From the NCBI RefSeq assembly GCF_000583655.1, contig NZ_BAKI01000028.1, positions 1 to 34,500 on the forward strand: a stretch of 34,500 bases of DNA, given 5' to 3'. The notes under the pieces were generated by a model that saw only the letters and a list, made by a program, of their open reading frames with translations, was not told where the DNA came from and did not search any database. Each line of letters begins with the position of its first letter. The stretch's first letter is position 1. This DNA is from Lentilactobacillus farraginis DSM 18382 = JCM 14108 (GTDB lineage: Bacteria; Bacillota; Bacilli; Lactobacillales; Lactobacillaceae). Below, one piece after another: positions 28,565-34,500 of this stretch. A program made the position numbers and the translations under genes.

Positions 28565-29113
28565 TTAGCGAAAACCGGTAATGCAGAATCGACAAATAAT
28601 CTTTTTTAAGGGGGTTTTCTTTAAAATAAAGATCATGCCCCAGCCCACCAGGACCCCTAAAGCATTTGTCAAAACATCGTTAATATCCACCCATCGTGAC
28701 AGCCCAACTGTTATGTCTAAAACAAATTGCATCGCTTCAATCGCCGTGCTGATAACAATTCCTGAAAAGAATACCTTTTTGAGTTTAAATTCCGGTTTTA
28801 TCAGGGCTACGTATACGCCAAGCGGTAACATCATCAAGACATTTTGGTAGAAATCCGCCGTTGTACTCCAAAACGGGATTAAATTAACCGGTGCGCCGGC
28901 AACCATTAACGGGACAACCTGCTGGGGACCGACAAACGCCACTGACGTCGGGGCCAATGTCAGATAACTGACAACTATAATATAAATAATTGTCGAAATA
29001 AGCGTCACTAACTGCCAGCGTGATAGTGTCATAATCGTTCGGAATTGTAGTTTCAACCAAATTAAAATACTTGTCAGGTCAATTAAATACGGCAGCCATT
29101 TAATCATAGTCAT
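28565..29113 (-). CDS. VanZ-family membrane protein
   Basis: A 182-residue polytopic protein with about five hydrophobic segments. VanZ-like features are VNLIPFWSTTADFYQNVLMMLPLGVYV, the conserved Glu of STAIEAMQFVL, and SRWVDINDVLTNALGVLVG near the C-terminus. VanZ of Enterococcus lowers teicoplanin sensitivity, but most homologues in lactobacilli have no known role and should not be read as resistance genes. It lies upstream of proC on the same strand with a 120-base gap; RBS GAAAGGTGA precedes ATG. Confidence 0.85.
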   Translation of the reverse strand: MTMIKWLPYLIDLTSILIWLKLQFRTIMTLSRWQLVTLISTIIYIIVVSYLTLAPTSVAFVGPQQVVPLMVAGAPVNLIPFWSTTADFYQNVLMMLPLGVYVALIKPEFKLKKVFFSGIVISTAIEAMQFVLDITVGLSRWVDINDVLTNALGVLVGWGMIFILKKTPLKKIICRFCITGFR

Positions 29114-29483
29114 TCACCTTTCTTAATTTAAAATACTTAACAGAATCTAAATGAGAATGACTAAAGCTTATAAGTAACGAATTAAGTGAACCTTAAAGAG
29201 CGTCAAAATACCGGTCGGCTTTAAAAAAAGATAACTTTTTAGAAAAGCGCCCAATTGGACCATATTTGAATCTTAATCGGGCAATATTTGAATCAAGGGG
29301 GTCCATAAAAGCCGGGGCATTCGTCTTATAAAACAATGATGGACATCTACACGGCAACAACTATAAACAAGAACAGAACGAGGTTATAAATAAATTAACG
29401 AGGTATCCCGACTTTTAAAATTGGCTAACCTTTTTACTGACTCCTTACTGACAATCAGTGACACTCAAAGAAATACAAAGCAC
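29114..29483. other. Gene-free stretch with two pairs of short direct repeats
   Basis: No convincing gene is seen in these 370 bases. ATATTTGAATC occurs at 29262-29272 and 29284-29294 (period 22). AACGAGGT occurs at 29377-29384 and 29397-29404 (period 20). GTCAGTAA occurs twice near 29440-29455 on the minus strand. Spacing of about two helical turns could mark a protein-binding region. Confidence 0.4.
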
Positions 29484-29530
29484 AAAAAAGCCCGTCCTCA
29501 TAGGTTTTTTGACAACCTGTGAAAACGGGC
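29484..29530 (-). terminator. Terminator after the tRNA-Tyr/tRNA-Gln pair
   Basis: On the minus strand GCCCGT pairs with ACGGGC, with an inner AGGTT/AACCT stem, followed by TTTTTT. Confidence 0.85.
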
Positions 29531-29542
29531 GAAACTCAATTA

Positions 29543-29614
29543 TTGGGCTAGCTGGGTTCGAACCAGCGCATCACGGGATCAAAACCCGTTGCCTTACCAC
29601 TTGGCTATAGCCCA
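29543..29614 (-). tRNA. tRNA-Gln (anticodon TTG)
   Basis: 72 bases: acceptor TGGGCTA/TAGCCCA plus A73, starting with the U typical of bacterial tRNA-Gln. The anticodon stem ACGGG/CCCGT encloses TTTTGAT (anticodon TTG), and the T-arm is GCTGGTTCGAACCAGC. No CCA is encoded. It is second in the transcript after tRNA-Tyr. Confidence 0.96.
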
Positions 29615-29623
29615 AGAATAAAA

Positions 29624-29706
29624 TGGAGGGGAGTGGATTCGAACCACCGAACCCGAAGGAGCGGATTTACAGTCCGCCGCGTTTAGCCAGACTTCGCTAC
29701 CCCTCC
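29624..29706 (-). tRNA. tRNA-Tyr (anticodon GTA)
   Basis: 83-base class II tRNA: acceptor GGAGGGG/CCCCTCC plus A73. The anticodon stem GCGGA/TCCGC encloses CTGTAAA (anticodon GTA). A long variable arm (TCCTTCGGGTTCGG) and a T-arm with GGTTCGAATCC follow. It lies nine bases before tRNA-Gln. Confidence 0.96.
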
Positions 29707-29739
29707 GCAATGTGTGTCGGTATCAAACCAACGAATATA

Positions 29740-29768
29740 ATAATACAAAATTATCGCTACTTCGTCAA
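29740..29768 (-). promoter_or_regulatory. Promoter of the tRNA-Tyr/tRNA-Gln operon
   Basis: On the minus strand TTGACG (29763-29768) and TATTAT (29740-29745) are separated by exactly 17 bases, about 33 bases before mature tRNA-Tyr. Confidence 0.75.
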
Positions 29769-29777
29769 GCAAATTTT

Positions 29778-30599
29778 TCAAAAAAGTTGAATTGTTTTCA
29801 ACTGCTTTTGCCACTCACTAAAAAAGTCATTGGTCTGCCACTCATTATGCCGATGATTATGATAGCCGACAGCACCATTATAGTACCAAGTAGCGTTAAT
29901 CTTCCTGGGTTTCAAGCGGTCATGAATATGGCCAAAAATAACAATTGGTACTGCATACTGATCAATCAGTTTTTCAATCGCTACGCTTCCCAGCATCGCA
30001 TTAGCCATATTCCAAAATCGGTTATCCGAGGTATAACGGATAAACTGCTGATTGGGAACGAAGTGCGTCATTAAAATAACCTTTTTGCGGCTTCTCTGGG
30101 CCGCTTCAAGCTGTTTTTTTAATTCCCCAGCAACTACCCCTGCTCGCTGAACATCGCTCATAGGCTGCTTAATAAGGCTATCAATCCAATAGGCCATTTT
30201 CCATTGGTGAAACTGGGTCTCGGTTTTACCGGTATTTTGCGCAAAGGAATAGTCGTACCAGCCATTTAAGCCAATAACCCGGTAATCGCTGTTTGGCAAA
30301 TCAAAATAGCGATTGTTTAAATAGCCCGGCCAAGTTCCCTGCTCCAATTGATCATAGCTGACGTTTCGAATCATATCGTGATTTCCCGCAATAAACAAAA
30401 CTTTTGTGTGCGGTAATTGGTGGGTTAATCGATCCATGTAAGCAGTTGTCTTACTAAAATCATTAAAAAAATCACCGGCCGCGAGGTAATAGTCAATTTG
30501 ATGACTGGTAAGATATCGGGCCTGCTGGTCAATAACGTCATCAACAATTACTTTGTTTAAATCCAAATGATTATCACTCGAAACTGCTATTTGAATCAT
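29778..30599 (-). CDS. Calcineurin-like metallophosphoesterase
   Basis: The dinuclear metal-site motifs of the family appear in order: SSDNHLD (with Asp and His, SDxH type), AAGDFFND (GD), FIAGNHDM (GNHD), MTHFVPN (H) and IFGHIHDR (GHxH). It has about 273 residues from the ATG at 30599, which has GGGGGTGA five bases upstream; the in-frame codons before it overlap that site. It could act on nucleotides, phosphodiesters or proteins; the sequence alone does not say. A terminator lies just upstream, so expression may need read-through or a promoter within the end of the transporter gene. Confidence 0.87.
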   Translation of the reverse strand: MIQIAVSSDNHLDLNKVIVDDVIDQQARYLTSHQIDYYLAAGDFFNDFSKTTAYMDRLTHQLPHTKVLFIAGNHDMIRNVSYDQLEQGTWPGYLNNRYFDLPNSDYRVIGLNGWYDYSFAQNTGKTETQFHQWKMAYWIDSLIKQPMSDVQRAGVVAGELKKQLEAAQRSRKKVILMTHFVPNQQFIRYTSDNRFWNMANAMLGSVAIEKLIDQYAVPIVIFGHIHDRLKPRKINATWYYNGAVGYHNHRHNEWQTNDFFSEWQKQLKTIQLF

Positions 30600-30615
30600 T
30601 AATTTCACCCCCAAA

Positions 30616-30656
30616 TTAAAAAAAGTGCTGTCCCAAATAGGATAACACTTTTTTAA
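30616..30656 (-). terminator. Terminator after the POT transporter gene
   Basis: On the minus strand AAAAAGTGTTATCC pairs imperfectly with GGGACAGCACTTTTT (30636 to 30616), ending in a T-run. Confidence 0.7.
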
Positions 30657-30665
30657 AAACCAACG

Positions 30666-32156
30666 TTAATTGACACCTTCCATTAATTTCTTAATCGGTT
30701 TGATCAAGAATGCCAGTATAATACTAAAGATAACCGCAGCAACGGCAACCATGGTAAAGTAATTGACCTCATTGGCAGGTGTATAATACTTAACAATTTG
30801 TGAATTAACTGCTTGAGCGGCTGAATCTGCTAGAAACCACATACTCATCATCTGTGATTCGAATGATTTGGGTGCTAGTTTAGTCGTTACCGATAAACCA
30901 ATTGGCGATACCAGCATTTCAGCAACTTCAACAATTGCCCAGCTGCCAATCAACCAGAGCGGGCTAACTTTTGCCGAGCTACCAAACAAGGCAACTGGAA
31001 TCACCATGAATAGATACGACAGACCAGCGACCAAAAGTCCAAGTGAAAATTTGCTTGGTGAGCTTGGCTGTTTCTTCCCCAGTTTCATCCATAACCAAGC
31101 AAAGAAAGGCGTGTACAGCATGATGAAGAATGGATTAAGTGATTGGTACCAACTTGCGGGAATTTGAAAGCCTAAAAAGTTGTTATTCGTTTGGTTAGCC
31201 GCAAACAATGCCAAAACACTTGACCCCTGCTCTTCAATTGCCCAAAAAATCGCAGCGGCAATGAAAAGTGGAATATAAGCAATTACTCGTGACCGTTCTG
31301 TACTGGTAATCTTTTTGCTGGAAATAATAACCACAAAATAAATAACAGGTGTCGCAATTGCGATAACACTTAACAATGTAATGAAGTTGGCAATGTTCAA
31401 AGATCCCATTACATTCATCAACAACAGAATAAGCGCAAAAACAATCACGCCTAAACCGACTTTGACGGATAGCTTCTTCACATCTTCGGGTTCCAGCGGA
31501 TCTGAAGGGTAAAGACTGGAACTTGGCAGATGCTTCTTGCCACCACGGACATATTGCAACAGACCAAAGAACATACCAATGGCAGCCAGAGAAAATCCTA
31601 AATGGAAATTATAGCTCATACCAAGCCAACCAACTAAAATCGGAGAGATGAATGAGCCAAAGTTAATTCCAAAAACAAAAATTGTAAATCCGGAATCCCG
31701 ACGATTATCATATTCTGTATATAAATCGCCAACCATTTCGGAAATATTCGGTTTCAAAAGTCCGGTTCCCAACGTAATTAATACAATTGAAATGAACAAA
31801 GCAATTGAACCCAATGGCATCGAAAGGGCAATATGACCAAACATGATCAATATACCACCGTAAAAAACGGTCTTTCGACTCCCTAAAATCCGGTCACTAA
31901 TGAATCCGCCGACAACTGATGACAAATAAACAAGTGACCCATAAATCGACATGATCGATGCAGCAAGGCCTGGTTCAAAACCAAGACCACCTTTTGCTAC
32001 ACTCCAATACATGTAATAAAGAAGAATTGCGCGCATCCCATAGTAACTGAACCGCTCCCACATTTCTGTAAAGAATAATGTGGAAAGCCCACGGGGTTGG
32101 CCGAAGAATGACGTATCTGCACGTTTCTCCTGGTCACTTTGACCTTGTTGTTGCAT
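30666..32156 (-). CDS. dtpT: POT/PTR2-family proton-dependent di-/tripeptide transporter
   Basis: A 496-residue membrane symporter with about 14 hydrophobic segments. The hallmark ExxERFxYYG is present as [10 protein letters not shown] (31-40). PTR2 motifs follow: [24 protein letters not shown] and [19 protein letters not shown], then the FxxFYxxxNxG-type segment [17 protein letters not shown]. Its closest known type is lactococcal DtpT. It imports small peptides that PepC and other peptidases hydrolyse. RBS GGAGGGTG precedes the ATG, and a terminator-like hairpin in its leader suggests attenuation. Confidence 0.94.
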   Translation of the reverse strand: MQQQGQSDQEKRADTSFFGQPRGLSTLFFTEMWERFSYYGMRAILLYYMYWSVAKGGLGFEPGLAASIMSIYGSLVYLSSVVGGFISDRILGSRKTVFYGGILIMFGHIALSMPLGSIALFISIVLITLGTGLLKPNISEMVGDLYTEYDNRRDSGFTIFVFGINFGSFISPILVGWLGMSYNFHLGFSLAAIGMFFGLLQYVRGGKKHLPSSSLYPSDPLEPEDVKKLSVKVGLGVIVFALILLLMNVMGSLNIANFITLLSVIAIATPVIYFVVIISSKKITSTERSRVIAYIPLFIAAAIFWAIEEQGSSVLALFAANQTNNNFLGFQIPASWYQSLNPFFIMLYTPFFAWLWMKLGKKQPSSPSKFSLGLLVAGLSYLFMVIPVALFGSSAKVSPLWLIGSWAIVEVAEMLVSPIGLSVTTKLAPKSFESQMMSMWFLADSAAQAVNSQIVKYYTPANEVNYFTMVAVAAVIFSIILAFLIKPIKKLMEGVN

Positions 32157-32168
32157 GTGACACCCTCC

Positions 32169-32213
32169 AAAAAATAAATCTAATCCGTTTAACAGATTGT
32201 TAGCGGGATTAGA
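32169..32213 (-). terminator. Terminator-like hairpin in the dtpT leader (candidate attenuator)
   Basis: On the minus strand TCTAATCC (from 32213) pairs with GGATTAGA (to 32179), with inner TAACA/TGTTA pairing, followed by TTTATTTTTT. It lies after the promoter and directly before the ribosome binding site. Confidence 0.65.
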
Positions 32214-32259
32214 CTTTTATTTAAGATTACTCTTGTTTCAAGAATAAATCATAATAGCA

Positions 32260-32288
32260 ATTATAAGCTAGATAAGTAGTGAATTCAA
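32260..32288 (-). promoter_or_regulatory. Promoter of dtpT
   Basis: On the minus strand TTGAAT (32283-32288) and TATAAT (32260-32265) are separated by 17 bases. It gives a leader of about 95 bases that contains the hairpin at 32169-32213. Confidence 0.7.
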
Positions 32289-32358
32289 CAAGGCCAAATT
32301 GTTAAATTTATGGCCAAGCAAGTAAATGCCTTTACGTCGCTATTTTATCAACTTTATT

Positions 32359-32673
32359 TTATTTTTTGGAATTTAAAATCAATGGCAACAAACGCTTCAC
32401 CAGAAAATAAATTGTCTCAGTATTCATTAGAGTATCCTGAGCATGCGTTAATAAAAGTGAGTACTGTAATTTATCCGCATGCTGCATGACCTGATTTTGT
32501 TTTAAGTGAGCTTTTCTTAGCCAGTCTGAGGCCTCCGTTAATTCTTTTTCAATATTATTACTTGCATGCGCACATTCTTCTATATGAGCCAGCAGGTCAG
32601 CCAATATTTTTTTAGCATGGCCGGCATTGGTTAACATTGCCATTGCAAGCTGGTTTAGCTCATCATCATTCAA
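32359..32673 (-). CDS. PTS lactose/cellobiose-family component IIA
   Basis: A 104-residue, all-helical PTS IIA of the Lac family, which is phosphorylated by HPr. The active-site segment is LLTHAQDTLMNTETIYFLVKRLL, with His77 and the metal-binding Asp80 kept; the family's second His of HAQDHLM is Thr here. The first helix (LAMAMLTNAGHAKKILADLL) also fits. Translation starts at a TTG directly after the IIB stop codon, so it is coupled. No IIC permease is adjacent, so the membrane partner must be encoded elsewhere or the pair is regulatory. Confidence 0.85.
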   Translation of the reverse strand: MNDDELNQLAMAMLTNAGHAKKILADLLAHIEECAHASNNIEKELTEASDWLRKAHLKQNQVMQHADKLQYSLLLTHAQDTLMNTETIYFLVKRLLPLILNSKK

Positions 32674-32991
32674 TTACATAGCCTCGGCAGTCGGAAATTT
32701 ATCCATAATGAACTTAACCAACTTCTCACCATTGGCCCAGCCATATACATCATCTGGAATTGTCATTACCGGCGCGCGGCCATCAATCATTTTAATTTCT
32801 TTATCGTGATAGGAAGCCTGGGGTGCAAGCAATACTAAATTAATATTTTTATTCAGGTATGTATCAGCCTGTGTATAATCAGACGACATAAGATTAAAGT
32901 CAACGTTGTATGCTTCCATAAAAGATTCCGCAGACTTTAACAGGAAATTGCTGGAAATCCCATCTTCACAAATCAATAAAATATTTTTCAT
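32674..32991 (-). CDS. PTS lactose/cellobiose-family component IIB
   Basis: A 105-residue IIB domain whose phosphorylated Cys8 is in ILLICEDGISSNFLLK, equivalent to the CxxGMSTS loop of the family but with GISSN. The later LVLLAPQASYHDKEIKMI and PDDVYGWANGEKLV fit the LacIIB fold. It is first of a two-gene operon with IIA. The sugar is unknown; both subunits are divergent from typical cellobiose components. Confidence 0.85.
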   Translation of the reverse strand: MKNILLICEDGISSNFLLKSAESFMEAYNVDFNLMSSDYTQADTYLNKNINLVLLAPQASYHDKEIKMIDGRAPVMTIPDDVYGWANGEKLVKFIMDKFPTAEAM

Positions 32992-33361
32992 TTATAAGAA
33001 CTCCTCGCATTATTAATTTACCTCACTTATACAGGTTATCATATTTTCGATTTTTAAACAAGTACCAATTATTTTTAAATACCTGTAAATTCCTATTTTA
33101 AAGCGACTAATTACTATAATTTATTATATACCAATATTTGTCGCTCCGTATATACCAATTTAAAAAATTTAATGTTATTCATAAGGCAGGCTGCTTTCGA
33201 TCAGCAGATTCCTTTAGAAAAGGTTAAGGGTCCAAATCGCATTGCTTAACTAATGGATTTCTTAGGTGGGTAAAGCATATAATGAGTGGCGAGGTTGGGA
33301 TGATTAATATTGTGTAACGATTATGCATAAATTTACAAATACATTTAGGGGGATTTAACAA
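32992..33361. other. Intergenic region with repeated TATATACCAAT boxes and divergent promoters
   Basis: TATATACCAAT occurs at 33125-33135 and 33149-33159 (period 24), upstream of the PTS pair; on the minus strand this reads ATTGGTATATA and contains a possible -10 (TATAAT within TATATAAT). TATAAT at 33278-33283 on the plus strand could serve the secreted-protein gene; its -35 is weak. A short open stretch at 33172-33249 may be a gene remnant. Confidence 0.4.
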
Positions 33362-33982
33362 ATGAAAAAACTAACACGATTATTAGGAATGGGCCTTGGA
33401 TTACCGTTTATTTTTGCAGCGACCGCAAGTGCAAATTATTATAATCCCGGCAATTTAAAACTAACTATCAAACCGGTTAACAACTCACAAACTAAGATTA
33501 CCGGAACCGCAACCAGGGGCTCTTTAGTCAACTTTTATCAGGACGGTGATTTAAAAGCCAAGGCCAAAGTATCTTCTTCCGGTAAATTTACAATTCCTTT
33601 AAAATATGCACTTTCACACGTGGGAAGCTATAAATTAACCGCCACCAAGTTTAATTACAAGCCGGTAAGTCAATCCTTTAAAGTAACCATGTATCCTTAC
33701 ACAGCTCAAATTAAGCCAATTCAAGATCAGATTAATACATTGCAGAATCAACTGAATGCAATCCAGTCTCAGCTATCAACTATGCAAAGCACGGCCGATG
33801 GCTTAACCAACAACGACACTTCATCGGCGGATTATCAACGGGCTTTTACTGCGGCTGGCAGTAACCCACAAGCTTTCCAAGCTACTTATTTGGGATTAGA
33901 ACAGCAGTCAATTGAGCTTCAGAACCAAATTGCACCGCTACAAGCACAAATTCAACATTATCAGGATTTAAGCAATCGATAA
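33362..33982 (+). CDS. Secreted protein with beta-rich domain and coiled coil, function unknown
   Basis: I do not recognise a named family. The 206-residue protein opens with a signal peptide (KKLTRLLGMGLGLPFIFAATASA, cleavage likely after residue 24, before NYY). A beta-strand-rich segment (about 30-110) resembles bacterial Ig-like or carbohydrate-binding folds. A long Gln-rich coiled coil follows (about 115-145 and 175-206), with heptads such as QIKPIQDQINTLQNQLNAI split by an Asn/Ser/Ala-rich linker. There is no LPXTG motif or lipobox, so it is probably released or loosely wall-bound. The start ATG has AGGGGG nine bases upstream. It is monocistronic with a strong terminator. Confidence 0.85.
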   Translation: MKKLTRLLGMGLGLPFIFAATASANYYNPGNLKLTIKPVNNSQTKITGTATRGSLVNFYQDGDLKAKAKVSSSGKFTIPLKYALSHVGSYKLTATKFNYKPVSQSFKVTMYPYTAQIKPIQDQINTLQNQLNAIQSQLSTMQSTADGLTNNDTSSADYQRAFTAAGSNPQAFQATYLGLEQQSIELQNQIAPLQAQIQHYQDLSNR

Positions 33983-34018
33983 AAGCACTGTTAATTAGCA
34001 GCTGAAAAAATTGCTTAA

Positions 34019-34075
34019 AAACTCCCGTAAAATCAACCAATTACAAAAGCGCTGATTTTACGGGAGTTTCATTTT
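34019..34075 (+). terminator. Terminator after the secreted-protein gene
   Basis: A perfect 17-base stem, AAACTCCCGTAAAATCA (34019-34035) with TGATTTTACGGGAGTTT (34053-34069), then CATTTT. Confidence 0.88.
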
Positions 34076-34500
34076 AGAATGTAAATTTTTAAGGACTAAC
34101 CCAGTTTTCAATTTACTATGATTATTAACAAATTAAATAAAAGGGATGTACTTAGAAATTAGATTTTTTTGACTAATCAGGATAAAATATGTAAGAAGTG
34201 TGTGAATACTTTTTATTCAAAAAAAGAACCTCGCTAAACGTTCCTTTAGCGAGATTCTTTTTGAAAAATCTTTACTTGTACCAAAACTGCCGACTGCAGG
34301 CACAAGTGTCCCTTACAAACGTTGATATAAAGGCATTTATAATTTTAATTGGCCGTTATTTGCCCGTTATTAGCTATTTTGTCCTCAAAAATGATAGTTC
34401 AATAACTAAAAGCTAATATATGCATAATATTATCAAAAGCACAAAATAATATTAATTAATATATACCAATATATGTATTCCCAAATATATCAGGAGTTAT
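34076..34500. other. Gene-free end of window
   Basis: No convincing gene. The stretch contains the hairpin at 34219-34262, another TATATACCAAT box at 34460-34470, and AT-rich DNA that may be the promoter region of a gene beyond the window. Confidence 0.45.
34219..34262. terminator. Bidirectional terminator-like hairpin
   Basis: AAAAAGAACCTCGCTAAA pairs with TTTAGCGAG-A-TTCTTTTT around CGTTCC, with one C/A mismatch. The A and T tracts suit both directions. It may end a minus-strand gene or RNA that starts beyond the window. Confidence 0.65.

Noticed and set aside
28565-29113. Glycopeptide resistance gene
   Set aside because: The protein is VanZ-like only by family; no vanHAX or regulator is present and such homologues are common in lactobacilli.
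34198-34416. 72-codon plus-strand frame near the window end
   Set aside because: It runs through a strong hairpin terminator at 34219-34262 and has no recognisable ribosome binding site or domain.

Overview
The window looks like a chromosomal segment of a low- to mid-GC Firmicute of the family Lactobacillaceae. The evidence is the gltX/yacL/radA/dut/rpiA neighbourhood, PepC and POT peptide metabolism, several PTS systems, salvage-type NAD synthesis, and AGGAGG-like ribosome binding sites with frequent TTG starts. It is mostly housekeeping and nutrient-uptake DNA. No integrase, transposase, CRISPR array or phage module could be supported.

Layout. 31-4969 (minus): gltX, a YacL-type PIN/TRAM membrane protein, radA and dut. 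5118-7362 (plus): rpiA and pepC, ending in a terminator shared with convergent gpmA. 8323-10316 (minus): an AEC carrier and an EamA/DMT transporter. 10603-11709 (plus): an LCP cell-wall protein. 11778-15081 (minus): a HAD phosphatase followed by a complete mannose-class PTS (IIA, IIB, IIC, IID). 15263-19054 (minus): tex, sprT, thrB and tRNA-Leu. 19185-22450 (minus): a P-type ATPase and a small helical protein behind a yybP-ykoY (Mn2+) riboswitch. 22494-24800 (minus): pncB-nadE. 24922-25661 (plus): a TagA-type glycosyltransferase. 25765-28444 (minus): proC-nagA and a GntR/UTRA regulator. 28565-32156 (minus): a VanZ-like protein, tRNA-Gln and tRNA-Tyr, a metallophosphoesterase, and a POT peptide transporter with a terminator-like leader hairpin. 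32359-33982: an orphan lactose/cellobiose-type PTS IIB-IIA pair (minus) and a secreted coiled-coil protein (plus). The last 420 bases hold only terminators.

Six genes (gltX, radA, the EamA transporter, tex, nadE, tagA) are each broken by one missing base in a short homopolymer, and otherwise read through at full length. Several are normally essential, so these are most simply read as sequence or assembly errors. They are annotated here as single frameshifted genes.

The most informative regulatory features are the manganese riboswitch controlling the ATPase operon, the attenuator-like hairpin between promoter and peptide transporter, a candidate NagR operator over the proC-nagA promoter, and repeated TATATACCAAT boxes upstream of the orphan PTS pair. 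I found no clearly new multi-gene system. The best candidates for new biology are the small protein in the riboswitch operon, the orphan PTS pair and the secreted coiled-coil protein.
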